Shown: piece by piece, positions 9,494 to 17,420 of the stretch | Numbering within the stretch: position 1 is the first letter of the stretch | Layout: the number at the start of each line of letters is the position of its first letter | NCBI RefSeq assembly: GCF_030010625.1 | Contig: NZ_JASCXN010000005.1 | Location: 282,945-346,944, forward strand | Source of the DNA: Streptomyces sp. CC208A | Lineage (GTDB): Bacteria; Actinomycetota; Actinomycetes; Streptomycetales; Streptomycetaceae | DNA: 64,000 bases | Reading direction: 5' to 3' | Translations under genes and position numbers: made by a program | The notes under the pieces: model-generated | The model's database searches: none | The model's input: the letters and a program-made list of their open reading frames with translations, nothing else | What the model was told of the DNA's origin: nothing

Positions 9494-9890
9494 TCAGCAC
9501 CCTTTCGAGGAGCGCGCGGTCGGGCCGGTCGGTGCCGTGACCGGTCCCGTACACGCGGATCTTTCCCTGGTCGGCCAGGTCGCTGAGCAGCACCCGGACG
9601 ACACCCAACGGCATCTTGAGGAGGGCCGAGATCTCCGCCACCGTCCGCATCCGGCGGCAGATCTCGACGATGGCGCGCATCTCGGGCATGAGCCCGCGGG
9701 CGCCGGGGCCGCCGTCCGTGAGGGCCTTGCGGGCGATCGGCGCCTCCAGGGCGGCCACGAAGGTCTCGACGAGCAGCACGTGCGCGAACCGGGTGCGTCC
9801 TCCGGTCAGCGAGTACGGGCGCACGCGCGCGGGGCGCCGTCCTTCGCCCCGTACGGGCAGCCGGTGGGCGGCGGCGGTCAGCGAGGTCAC
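9474..9890 (-). CDS. cvnC: Conservon DUF742 protein (CvnC-type)
   Basis: A 138-residue protein. GTG 9890 is chosen because GTGA overlaps the stop of cvnB by 4 bp (9887-9890), a coupling pattern. It starts TSLTAAAHRLPVRGEGRR, with VRPYSLTGGRT, and ends with a helix-turn-helix-like part MRTVAEISALLKMPLGVVRVLLSDLADQG, characteristic of DUF742. It is predicted to bridge kinase and GTPase in the conservon complex. Its own function is poorly defined. Confidence 0.9.
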   Translation of the reverse strand: MTSLTAAAHRLPVRGEGRRPARVRPYSLTGGRTRFAHVLLVETFVAALEAPIARKALTDGGPGARGLMPEMRAIVEICRRMRTVAEISALLKMPLGVVRVLLSDLADQGKIRVYGTGHGTDRPDRALLERVLSGLRRL

Positions 9891-10414
9891 CGGAAGCTCT
9901 CCATGGACTTCCGCAGCTCGCTGCGGACTTCGGGGGTGAGGACGTGTCCCGCGCGGCCCACGAAGAGCGCCATGTGGTACGCGACGACGCTCATGTCGCA
10001 GTCGGGGGCGGCGTGCACGCCGAGCAGCGAGCCGTCGCTGATCGACATGACGAAGACGTTGCCCTCCTCCATGGCGACCATGGTCTGCTTCACCCCGCCG
10101 CCGTCCATGAGCCGTGCGGCGCCGACCGTCAGGCTGCCGATGCCGGAGACGATGGTGGCGAGGTCGGCGCTGGAGCCGCGCGGACCCCGGGGCCGGGCGG
10201 TCTCGGGGGCGGGGCCCGGGCGCTCGTCCGGGTCGGAGGAGAGCAGCAGGAGCCCGTCGGAGGAGACGACGGCGACCGAGCGGACGCCCGGCACCTCCTC
10301 CACGAGGTTGCCCAGCAGCCATTGCAGGTTGCGGGCCTCCGTGCTCGGTCCGTACGCCCCGGTGGTGCCGGTCGCTGCGGTCGTACTGGTGGTGCTCGTT
10401 CCCGTGGCGGTCAA
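9887..10414 (-). CDS. cvnB: Conservon roadblock/LC7 protein (CvnB-type)
   Basis: A 175-residue protein. TTG 10414 is chosen: GGAGG lies about 8 nt upstream and TTGA overlaps the stop of the kinase gene by 4 bp. After a Thr/Gly-rich leader, a roadblock/LC7 domain is clear (NLQWLLGNLVEEVPGVRSVA, VVSSDGLLLLSSD, VFVMSISDGSLLGVHAAPDCDM). Such proteins act as GTPase-activating or dimerisation partners of MglA-like GTPases, here CvnD. The open frame upstream of the TTG is out-of-family and probably not translated. Confidence 0.88.
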   Translation of the reverse strand: MTATGTSTTSTTAATGTTGAYGPSTEARNLQWLLGNLVEEVPGVRSVAVVSSDGLLLLSSDPDERPGPAPETARPRGPRGSSADLATIVSGIGSLTVGAARLMDGGGVKQTMVAMEEGNVFVMSISDGSLLGVHAAPDCDMSVVAYHMALFVGRAGHVLTPEVRSELRKSMESFR

Positions 10415-13383
10415 CTGCGTGCCTCCTCGACTGTGTCCCCCGTCATCTCCTCTGTACGCGCGGTGCTCTCGGCGGCTATCTGCGCCTCGACGTCGCGGCG
10501 GCCCGCCACGGCGCCCCGGTGGAAGCCGCCCAGGCGGCGGCGGAGTGCCTCGGCGTCGACCGCGCCCCGGCGGGGGGCGGGGGTCGCCGCGGGAGCGCGG
10601 ACCACCTGGGGGGTCCGCTTGGGCAGGCCCTTGTCGGTCACGCGTTCCCACTGCGCGGGACGCGGCCCGGGGACCTGCGCCTGCTCGGTCTGCGTCTGCT
10701 CGGTCTGCTCCGGTACGGCCGTGACCGGCGGCTCGACGACGCGCTCGTGGCGGTCCGGCTCGGGCGGCGGGTCGGGGAGGCGTACCTGGAGGGTGGTCTC
10801 CGAGACGGACTCGGCGGGCGGTGCGACGTGCGGTACGCCGGACGGTTCCGGTTCCACGTGGGCAGCGGGCTCGGAGCCGTACGACTCCTCAAATCCGCCC
10901 TTTCCGTCCTTCTCCGTCACGAGGGGTACGGGCTCCGCCGGTACGGGCTCCGCGGCCGGGGGCTCGGCCGGTACGGGCTCCGCCTCGCGGAAGGCGCGCT
11001 CCGCGGCTTCCACGAGCGGGTCGCGGGTGCGGGACGGCAGGGCGTTGGAGTTGGCCTCGGCCTCCGAGCCGGGGAGGTGGAGCACGGGTACGGGGCCGTT
11101 GCCCGCGATCCGTACCGGCTCGGTGACGGCGGCCGGCGGCGCGGTCGGCAGCAGCGGGAGCGGCAGCACCACGACGGCGGCCGTGCCTCCCGGCTTCTGG
11201 TCGCGCAGCTCGACGCCGACGCCGTGGCGGGCGGCGAGCAGGGCGACGACCCGCATGCCGAGCCCCTCGCCCTCGAAGGCCTCCGGGTCGGCGGCGGCGA
11301 GGCGGGCGTTGAGGTCGGCGCGCCGGGCCTCGGGGATCCCTATGCCGGAGTCCTGGACGGAGAGCATGATCTCGCCGGTCTCCAGGAGCCAGCCGGAGAG
11401 CTGGACCTCGGCGTCCGGCGGGGAGAACGAGGTCGCGTTCTCCAGGAGTTCGGCGACGAGGTGGCTCAGGTCGTCCGCGGCGAAGCCGGCGATCTGGGCG
11501 TGCGGCGGCAGCGACTGGATGGTGACCCGCTCGTACCGTTCGATCTCGCTGACGGCGGCGCGCAGCACGTCGACCAGCGGGACGGGCCCGGCGTGGCCGT
11601 GGACGTGCTCGTGGCCGGCGAGGACCAGCAGGTTCTCGCTGTGGCGGCGCATGACGGTCGCCATGTGGTCGAGCTTGAAGAGGGTGGCGAGGCGGTCCGG
11701 GTCCTGCTCGCGCTCCTCCAGCTTCTCGATGACGCCGAGCTGGCGGTCGACGAGGCCGAGGCTGCGCAGCGAGAGGTTGACGAAGCTGTGCCGGACGGTG
11801 TCACGGAGCCGTTCGAGGTCGGCGGTGAGGACCGCGATCCGGCTCTGGAGCTCGGCGCGCTGGGCGGCGAGCTCGGCCTCCGCGGCCTCCTGGGCGGCTT
11901 CCTGGGCGGCGAGCAGTCCGGTCCGCTCGCCGGTGAGCCGGCCGGTGTGGGCGGCCAGGGCGGCGAGCTGCCCGTGGAGGGTGTTGAGGGAGCGGACGAC
12001 CTGCGCGAACTCGTCGTTGCGCCCGGTGAAGCGGACCGCTTCCTCGGCGGCGGGATCGGGCGCGGCGGCGAGCCGGGCGGCACCGCGGCGGAGGACGGAG
12101 AGCGGGCGGGTGAGGCTGCGGGCGACGTAGGTGGAGACGGCGACCGCGAGCAGCAGACAGCCGCCGAGGAGGGCGAACCGCAGTTCGAGGGCGGTGACGT
12201 CGTCGTCCCGCAGGGCGGTGAGCCGCTCGACCCGCTTGGCGGCGAGGGTGGACTCGACTCCGCGCATCTGCTCGATGCGGGCGGAGAGCGCGGCGTCCAG
12301 GCCGGACGGGGAGGTGCGGGTCTCGCCCTCGGAGAGGGTGGGCTGGTCGGTCAGCCGGGCCAGGGCCTGTTCGGCGGTCTTGACCTCGGGTCCCGTGACC
12401 GTCTGGGCGAGCGAGTCGCGGGCGGCGGCGCCGGCGGAGCGGTCGAAGTCGCCGAGGGCGGCGAGTTCGCGGACGCGGGCCTGCTGGGCGGCGGCGCTCA
12501 GCTGGTCGCGGGCGCGCGCGGCCTCCTCGGCGCCCTCGGGCTCGTCGGCGACGTAGGTGTTGGTGGCGGGGTCGTAGTGGAGGTCGCCGGTGGGCTCGGG
12601 CTGCGGGACGGCGAGCGCGGCGAGGAGCAGGCCGCGGGTGGCGGAGGCCTGCTCGACGGCGCGGCCGAGGTCGGCGGGGGACCGGCCGGAGCCGGTGAGG
12701 CCGGGGTCGGCGGCGCGGGGCGGGGTCCGTTCGGCCAGCTCCTCGGCGAGGTCCTGGAGCTTGGCGATGACGTCGCTGTACGCCCGGTGGGCCTCCAGGG
12801 CGGTGCCCTTGCCGGTGACGGCGGCGCGGCGGACGGAGGCGACGCTGGCGAGCTCGCGGCGGAGCGCGTCGGGGGCGGCGGCGCGGATCTCGTCGATCTG
12901 GCGGTCGACGCGGGCCGGCTTGGCGGGGGTGAGGGCCCGCCGCTTCTTCTTGGGGCCGGTCTGCTCGTCGCGGCCGGCGGCGACGAAGGCGACGACCTCG
13001 TCGCGCTCGTCGGCGAGGGAGTGGGCGAGGGTCACGGCCTGCCGGTCGAGTTCGGCGAGGGTGACCAGGCGCCGGGACTCGTTCAGGTCGGCGGAGGCGG
13101 TGAGGACGGCGGGGGCTCCGGCGCCGAGCACGATGACGCCGACGAGGGCGACACCGGCGACGAGGCGGGTGCGGACGCGCTTGGTACGGCCGCCGGGGGT
13201 GCCGGCTGTGCTTCCGTTCGGGGTCCCGGGGGCGGGCGCGGTGGCCTGGGCCGGCGCGGTGCCGGGGAACGGCGCGGTGCCGGGGGTCGGCGGCTCACCG
13301 GGGGTCTGGCTCCGCGCGCCGTTCATGCTCCGAGGCCGCTTCTTCTGCACCGGTGCTCGCATTCTTGACTCGTCCGCCCACAC
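10411..13383 (-). CDS. cvnA: Conservon sensor histidine kinase with nitrate/nitrite-sensing-like domain (CvnA-type)
   Basis: Up to 990 residues. One transmembrane helix at about residues 70-95 (RLVAGVALVGVIVLGAGAPA) is followed by a large extracytoplasmic helical sensor region of the NIT type with KERVER-like and TRGLLL segments. A second helix (LRFALLGGCLLLAVAVSTYVA), a HAMP-like linker, a coiled coil, and a GHKL ATPase domain follow (HLVAELLENATSFSPPDAEV, DSGIGIP, GEGLGMRVVALLAARHG). A conventional phospho-accepting HExxTP motif is not evident, as in other CvnA proteins. The C-terminal 200 residues are Pro/Glu-rich and disordered. The start is uncertain: the first frame codon 13383, ATG 13362 and ATG 13326 are all possible. 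Confidence 0.88.
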   Translation of the reverse strand: MWADESRMRAPVQKKRPRSMNGARSQTPGEPPTPGTAPFPGTAPAQATAPAPGTPNGSTAGTPGGRTKRVRTRLVAGVALVGVIVLGAGAPAVLTASADLNESRRLVTLAELDRQAVTLAHSLADERDEVVAFVAAGRDEQTGPKKKRRALTPAKPARVDRQIDEIRAAAPDALRRELASVASVRRAAVTGKGTALEAHRAYSDVIAKLQDLAEELAERTPPRAADPGLTGSGRSPADLGRAVEQASATRGLLLAALAVPQPEPTGDLHYDPATNTYVADEPEGAEEAARARDQLSAAAQQARVRELAALGDFDRSAGAAARDSLAQTVTGPEVKTAEQALARLTDQPTLSEGETRTSPSGLDAALSARIEQMRGVESTLAAKRVERLTALRDDDVTALELRFALLGGCLLLAVAVSTYVARSLTRPLSVLRRGAARLAAAPDPAAEEAVRFTGRNDEFAQVVRSLNTLHGQLAALAAHTGRLTGERTGLLAAQEAAQEAAEAELAAQRAELQSRIAVLTADLERLRDTVRHSFVNLSLRSLGLVDRQLGVIEKLEEREQDPDRLATLFKLDHMATVMRRHSENLLVLAGHEHVHGHAGPVPLVDVLRAAVSEIERYERVTIQSLPPHAQIAGFAADDLSHLVAELLENATSFSPPDAEVQLSGWLLETGEIMLSVQDSGIGIPEARRADLNARLAAADPEAFEGEGLGMRVVALLAARHGVGVELRDQKPGGTAAVVVLPLPLLPTAPPAAVTEPVRIAGNGPVPVLHLPGSEAEANSNALPSRTRDPLVEAAERAFREAEPVPAEPPAAEPVPAEPVPLVTEKDGKGGFEESYGSEPAAHVEPEPSGVPHVAPPAESVSETTLQVRLPDPPPEPDRHERVVEPPVTAVPEQTEQTQTEQAQVPGPRPAQWERVTDKGLPKRTPQVVRAPAATPAPRRGAVDAEALRRRLGGFHRGAVAGRRDVEAQIAAESTARTEEMTGDTVEEARS

Positions 13384-13722
13384 AGCAGAGGTGACGGCCG
13401 GTCACGAGGCTCCGCCCCCACCCCTGGTACGGCTTCCGACCATTCCAGCGCTTCCGGGTAGGAGACGGGCATCGGCCGCTCCGCCACCCGAACGAGTGAA
13501 CAACACTCCTGAGTTGGCGAACAACTTCCGGAGGGCGCCGCCGGGAGGCCGTGACGGGCCCCGGCTGGATCTTCGGGGCGGGCTTTGGCAGGATGCCCGC
13601 CCGCAGCTCGCCGGAGGTCGCGATTCCGCCTTCGATTCCGGTCACGACCGGTTGGTACAGTCCATTTTCGGCCCTTTGCAGACGTTGTGAAGACGCCGCG
13701 ACGGCCGGGCACACTGGACATC
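13384..13722. promoter_or_regulatory. Divergent intergenic region
   Basis: 339 bp between the kinase gene (minus) and the PP2C-like gene (plus). The heptamer GAACAAC is repeated around 13497 and 13519. A moderately AT-rich stretch, TTGGTACAGTCCATTTTCGG around 13651-13670, is a plausible promoter for the plus-strand gene. Open frames here have no recognisable family and are judged shadows. Confidence 0.35.
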
Positions 13723-14504
13723 ATGCGCAGCGAAGTCGCCACCCTCCCCGGCAGCCCCGAACGCCCCAACGAGGACTGGGCAGCCGCTGCTCTGCCCGGC
13801 CCGAACGGCGGGGGACGCTCATCCTCCTGGACGGCGTCACACCCCCCGCGGGTGATGTGGGCTGTGTGCACACGGTGCCGTGGTTCACCACCCACCTCGG
13901 GGGATCTTTGACCGAACTGTCGGTTTCCCGGGCCGATCTGACGCTGTCCGAGATTCTGTCGCTGGCAATCCGGCGCACCGCGGAGCTCCACGCGGAAACC
14001 TGTGACCTTTCTCACGTGCGAACGCCTCAGGCAACGGTGGTCCTCGCCCGCTGGGACACGACCGCCGTCGAACACCTCGTCCTCTCCGACTCGGTCCTGC
14101 TGCTCCAGGCCCCGGACGGCGCGGTCCGGGCGGTGCGGGACGACCGGCTGGACCGGGTCCCCCGCGAGGTGCTCCGCTCGCACGAGGCGACGGACCGGCT
14201 GCGCAACCAGGAGGGCGGCTTCTTCACGGCGGCGGCGGACCCGTCGGTGGCGGAGCGGGCGGTGACCGGTACGACCCCGCTGGCGGAGGTACGGGCCCTC
14301 GCGGCGCTCACGGACGGGGCGAGCCGCTGGGTGGAGCTGTTCGGGGCGGGCGACTGGGCGGAGTGCGCCGGCGTCCTGGCGAAGGAGGGTCCCTCGGGGC
14401 TGCTCCAGCGGGTCCGGACCCTGGAGACGGCGGACGCGGCGGCGGGCGGCGTACGGCGCTGGAAGCTCCACGACGACGCCACGGCGGTGTACGTGGCCTT
14501 CTGA
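13723..14504 (+). pseudogene. PP2C-like phosphatase-family gene, interrupted by a -1 frameshift in a G-run
   Basis: ATG 13723 opens MRSEVATLPGSPERPNEDWA, the start of a PP2C-like family in which RPNEDW contributes metal ligands. The frame is lost at the G5 run 13810-13814. One base away, the frame continues GTLILLDGVTPPAGDVGC (PP2C DG motif), VPWFTTHLGG, LSHVRTPQATVVLARWD, and so on to the stop at 14504. With one G restored the product would be about 260 residues, a normal size for this group. Either a sequencing or assembly error in a homopolymer, or genuine slippage, would explain it. The sequence on both sides is well conserved and not decayed. Confidence 0.8.
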
Positions 14505-14535
14505 ATCCCGCCGTTCTCGGGGTCCCCGGCCCGGC

Positions 14536-15123
14536 TCAGCCCTCCGAGCGCTGGTTGAAGTGGTGGAGGAGCCGGGCCAGTTCGGCGACCTCGGCGCGGT
14601 CCCAGCCGGCGAGCTTGCGGACGTACCGCTCGCGGCGGGCGTCGCGGACGTGCCGGAAGCGGGCGCGGCCCTCGTCGGTGAGCCGGACCAGGGAGGCGCG
14701 GCCGTCGGCGGGGTCGGGGTCGCGGGCGACCAGGCCGAGCTGTTCGAGGGCGCGCAGCTGGCGGCTCATGGTCGCCTTGCCGACGCCGAAGTAGGCGGAG
14801 AGGTCGGTGGCGCGCTGGGGCCCGGCGTCGTCGAGCCGGACGAAGAGCCCGTACGCGGCGGGCTCCAGCTCCGGGTGGACCTCACGGGCCATCTCCCCGG
14901 ACTGGGCGCGGGCCCGGCGCAGGAAGACGGCGAGCTCCCGCTCCAGGGCCAGGAACTCCCGCTCGGCGGCGGGCGGGAGGGGGGCTCCCGCGGAGGCCGG
15001 GGCCCCGCCGGCCGTACCGGTACCGCCGCTTCCCCCGGCCACACCGTCACCGCTGCTTCCCCCGGCCGCGGCCCCGCCTCCGGGCGCGGCGCCGCCCTCA
15101 CCGCTCGTACCGCCTGCGCGCAC
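14536..15123 (-). CDS. MarR-family transcriptional regulator
   Basis: A 195-residue protein. GTG 15123 is chosen for the strong GGGAGG about 7 nt upstream. The N-terminal 50 residues are Gly/Ala-rich and probably disordered. The winged helix follows: REFLALERELAVFLRRAR, LEPAAYGLFVRLDDAGPQRA, recognition region TDLSAYFGVGKATMSRQLRALEQLG, wing DPADGRASLVRLTDEGR. The ligand is unknown. It is divergent from the GH25 lysozyme gene; an inverted repeat TCTACG-TG-CGTAGA at 15250-15263 in the shared promoter region may be its operator. Confidence 0.9.
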   Translation of the reverse strand: MRAGGTSGEGGAAPGGGAAAGGSSGDGVAGGSGGTGTAGGAPASAGAPLPPAAEREFLALERELAVFLRRARAQSGEMAREVHPELEPAAYGLFVRLDDAGPQRATDLSAYFGVGKATMSRQLRALEQLGLVARDPDPADGRASLVRLTDEGRARFRHVRDARRERYVRKLAGWDRAEVAELARLLHHFNQRSEG

Positions 15124-15249
15124 GCCGCACCTCCCACACCTGTTCCGCCGGCTGAAAGTTTCCCGCCGCGGCGGGCATCGCCGCAGCTCCTTCAGTATTT
15201 CGCAGGCGTAGACCAACGGCGGCGCCCGGGCCCTCTTCCACCCCACCTG

Positions 15250-15263
15250 TCTACGTGCGTAGA
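15250..15263. promoter_or_regulatory. Candidate MarR operator, 14-bp inverted repeat
   Basis: TCTACGTGCGTAGA is a perfect 6-bp-arm inverted repeat with a 2-nt centre. It lies between the divergent marR-like and GH25 genes; a further half-site CGTAGA occurs near 15209. The operator role is inferred from position. Confidence 0.4.
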
Positions 15264-15326
15264 GTCACCGGCGAGCACGTGACTGTCATGTCCACACCAT
15301 CTCACCGACCCCTCGGGAGTCACGCC

Positions 15327-16160
15327 ATGCGTGTGCGCAGATCCGTCCCCACCACCCTGCTCGCCGGCCTCGCGGCCACCACTCTCGCCCTCCCCCTCGC
15401 CGGTCAGGCCGGCGCCGCCGACCCCGGCGCCCGGGGCGCCGTCCCCGCCCGCGGCACCGCCCACATGGGCATGGGCGTCCTCCGGCACGACGGCCAGGGC
15501 AAGGCCGCCCCGGGCGGCGTCTCCACCCTCGCCGTCCAGACCGAGGGCGTCGACGTCTCCAGCCACCAGGGCAACGTCGCCTGGTCCACCCTCTGGAACA
15601 GCGGTGTCAAGTGGGCCTACGTCAAGGCGACGGAAGGCACGTACTACAAGAACACCTACTTCACGCAGCAGTACAACGGCTCGTACAACATCGGCATGAT
15701 CCGGGGCTCGTACCACTTCGCCACCCCGGACACGACCACCGGCGCCGCCCAGGCCGACTACTTCGTCAACAACGGCGGCGGCTGGTCCAAGGACGGCAAG
15801 ACCCTTCCCGGCGTGCTCGACATCGAGTGGAACCCGTACGGCGCCACCTGCTACGGCAAGAGCCAGTCCGGGATGGTCTCCTGGATCCGCGACTTCCTGA
15901 ACCGGTACAAGTACCGGACCGGGCGCGACGCCGTCATCTACACGGCGACCAGCTGGTGGAAGCAGTGCACCGGCAACTACTCCGGCTTCGCCACCACCAA
16001 CCCGCTGTGGATCGCGCGGTACGCCTCCACGGTGGGCGAGCTCCCGGCCGGCTGGCCGTACTACACGATGTGGCAGTACACCTCGACCGGCCCGACGGTC
16101 GGCGACCACAACCGCTTCAACGGCGACCTCTCGCGGGTCCAGGCGCTCGCGAACGGCTGA
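15327..16160 (+). CDS. Secreted GH25 lysozyme (N-acetylmuramidase)
   Basis: A 277-residue protein. ATG 15327 is chosen, with GGGAG at 15315-15319. The signal peptide is VRRSVPTTLLAGLAATTLALPLAGQAGAA, followed by a short linker and a single GH25 domain. Catalytic signatures are the early Asp in GVDVSSHQGNV and the acid pair in GVLDIEWNPYG; WKYVKATEG-like WAYVKATEGTYY and GSYHFATP are family hallmarks. Two cysteine-containing loops (GATCYGKS, WWKQCTGN) may form a disulfide. It would hydrolyse the beta-1,4 bond between MurNAc and GlcNAc, like Streptomyces cellosyl-type enzymes. Confidence 0.93.
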   Translation: MRVRRSVPTTLLAGLAATTLALPLAGQAGAADPGARGAVPARGTAHMGMGVLRHDGQGKAAPGGVSTLAVQTEGVDVSSHQGNVAWSTLWNSGVKWAYVKATEGTYYKNTYFTQQYNGSYNIGMIRGSYHFATPDTTTGAAQADYFVNNGGGWSKDGKTLPGVLDIEWNPYGATCYGKSQSGMVSWIRDFLNRYKYRTGRDAVIYTATSWWKQCTGNYSGFATTNPLWIARYASTVGELPAGWPYYTMWQYTSTGPTVGDHNRFNGDLSRVQALANG

Positions 16161-16252
16161 CGCCCGCCCGCTGGACGGCGGCCCCGGGGTGCGGCGGCGC
16201 CCCGGAGCCGCCGTTCCGTGCGCCCGCGCTTTTTCCGCCCACCCCCTTGCCG

Positions 16253-16268
16253 ATTGGTATGGACCAAT
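16253..16268. promoter_or_regulatory. Candidate DasR-responsive element (dre) upstream of the LPMO gene
   Basis: ATTGGTATGGACCAAT is a perfect inverted repeat (6-bp arms, 4-nt centre). It matches 12 of 16 positions of the remembered dre consensus A(C/G)TGGTCTAGACCA(C/G)T, including both TGGT/ACCA cores. It lies about 97 bp before the start codon and overlaps or abuts a possible -35 TTGCCG (16247-16252). DasR controls chitin and N-acetylglucosamine genes in Streptomyces, which fits the downstream AA10 enzyme. Confidence 0.6.
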
Positions 16269-16364
16269 GCGACTCTCTACCCCGACCGCACGGGTTTCAA
16301 CTTCCGTGTGCCACGCGCGCGTTGCTCGTCCCGTACTCCCCCACGCACGAGAGAGAGCCTCCGC

Positions 16365-17240
16365 ATGCCCTCCACCCGCCGCACCGCCGCCGGCGTCGCC
16401 GCCCTGTCCGCCGCGGCCGCCCTCGTGGGCCTCACCCCCACCACCGCCGCCGCCCACGGAGCCGTCTTCAACCCCGTGAGCCGGATCGCCGCCTGTTACG
16501 CCGAGAACCCCGAGAGCCCCGACTCGCAGGTGTGCAAGGACCTCGTCGCCGACTCCGGCACCCAGCCGCTCTACGACTGGAACGAGGTCAACATCGCCAA
16601 CGCCGACGGCAACCACCAGGCCCTCATCCCCGACGGCAGGCTCTGCTCGGCGAACCGCGAGAAGTACCGGGCCCTCGACTGGGCGCGTACCGACTGGCCC
16701 GCCACCCCCGTCTCCACCGGCTCCTTCGGATTCAACATCCGGGTCACCGCCCCCCACTCCGGGACGATGACGATGTACCTCACCAAGGCGGGCTTCGACC
16801 CGACGCAGCCGCTCAAGTGGTCCGACCTCGACGCCACCCCGGTCGCGGTGCACCACACGACCCGCACCGCCACCGACGGCTACTACTCCTTCACCGGCAA
16901 CCTGCCGGCCCGCTCCGGCCGTCACATCGTCTACATGGTCTGGCAGCGCAACGACAGCCCGGAGGCGTTCTACAGCTGCTCGGACGTCACCTTCGGTCCG
17001 GCGGCCGCCGCGACCTCCGCCAGGGCCGAAGCGCCGTCCGAGGCCGAACTGGCCGCCGGTGCCCACATGTCCACCGTGAGCCACGCGGGCCACGGCGGCG
17101 ACGAGCAGCCGCCCGCGCTCTCCGCCGAGGCGGCCGAGGCCCCGGCATCCCCGCTGCCCCTGGCTCTGGCCGGCGCGGGCGCGCTCGCCGCCTTCGGCGC
17201 GGGCAGCCTGCTCCTGGGCCGCCGCCGCGACGCCTCCTGA
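16365..17240 (+). CDS. AA10 lytic polysaccharide monooxygenase with C-terminal membrane tail
   Basis: A 291-residue protein from ATG 16365. The signal peptide ends AAA, leaving mature N-terminal HGAVFNPVSR, whose His1 amino group and side chain form half of the copper histidine brace. The second His is in RVTAPHSGTMTMYLTK. The axial aromatic lies near YSCSDVTF, and GRHIVYMVWQRNDSPEAFY is the AA10 core. The target is probably chitin or cellulose; which one cannot be read reliably. After the catalytic domain come a Glu/Ala-rich linker and a hydrophobic segment ending in GRRRDAS, resembling a wall-anchor tail but without an LPxTG motif. A dre-like operator lies upstream and a strong terminator follows. 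Confidence 0.92.
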   Translation: MPSTRRTAAGVAALSAAAALVGLTPTTAAAHGAVFNPVSRIAACYAENPESPDSQVCKDLVADSGTQPLYDWNEVNIANADGNHQALIPDGRLCSANREKYRALDWARTDWPATPVSTGSFGFNIRVTAPHSGTMTMYLTKAGFDPTQPLKWSDLDATPVAVHHTTRTATDGYYSFTGNLPARSGRHIVYMVWQRNDSPEAFYSCSDVTFGPAAAATSARAEAPSEAELAAGAHMSTVSHAGHGGDEQPPALSAEAAEAPASPLPLALAGAGALAAFGAGSLLLGRRRDAS

Positions 17241-17273
17241 CCTCTCCCCCAGAGGAGCCGGAAGCCGAATGGA

Positions 17274-17305
17274 GCCCCCTGGAGCCACTCTCCAGGGGGC
17301 GTTTT
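17274..17305 (+). terminator. Intrinsic terminator after the LPMO gene
   Basis: A perfect 11-bp stem, GCCCCCTGGAG (17274-17284) with CTCCAGGGGGC (17290-17300), has a 5-nt loop and is followed by GTTTTC. Confidence 0.85.
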
Positions 17306-17420
17306 CGCGCCATTCATACCGGGACGGGTGGAAGACGGGACGTTCGTGGACAGCCTTGGAGAAAGCTCTGTTCGAACGGCCGTCAGCGCACCACCGTCCG
17401 CCCGTGAAGGAGAGCGCTCC

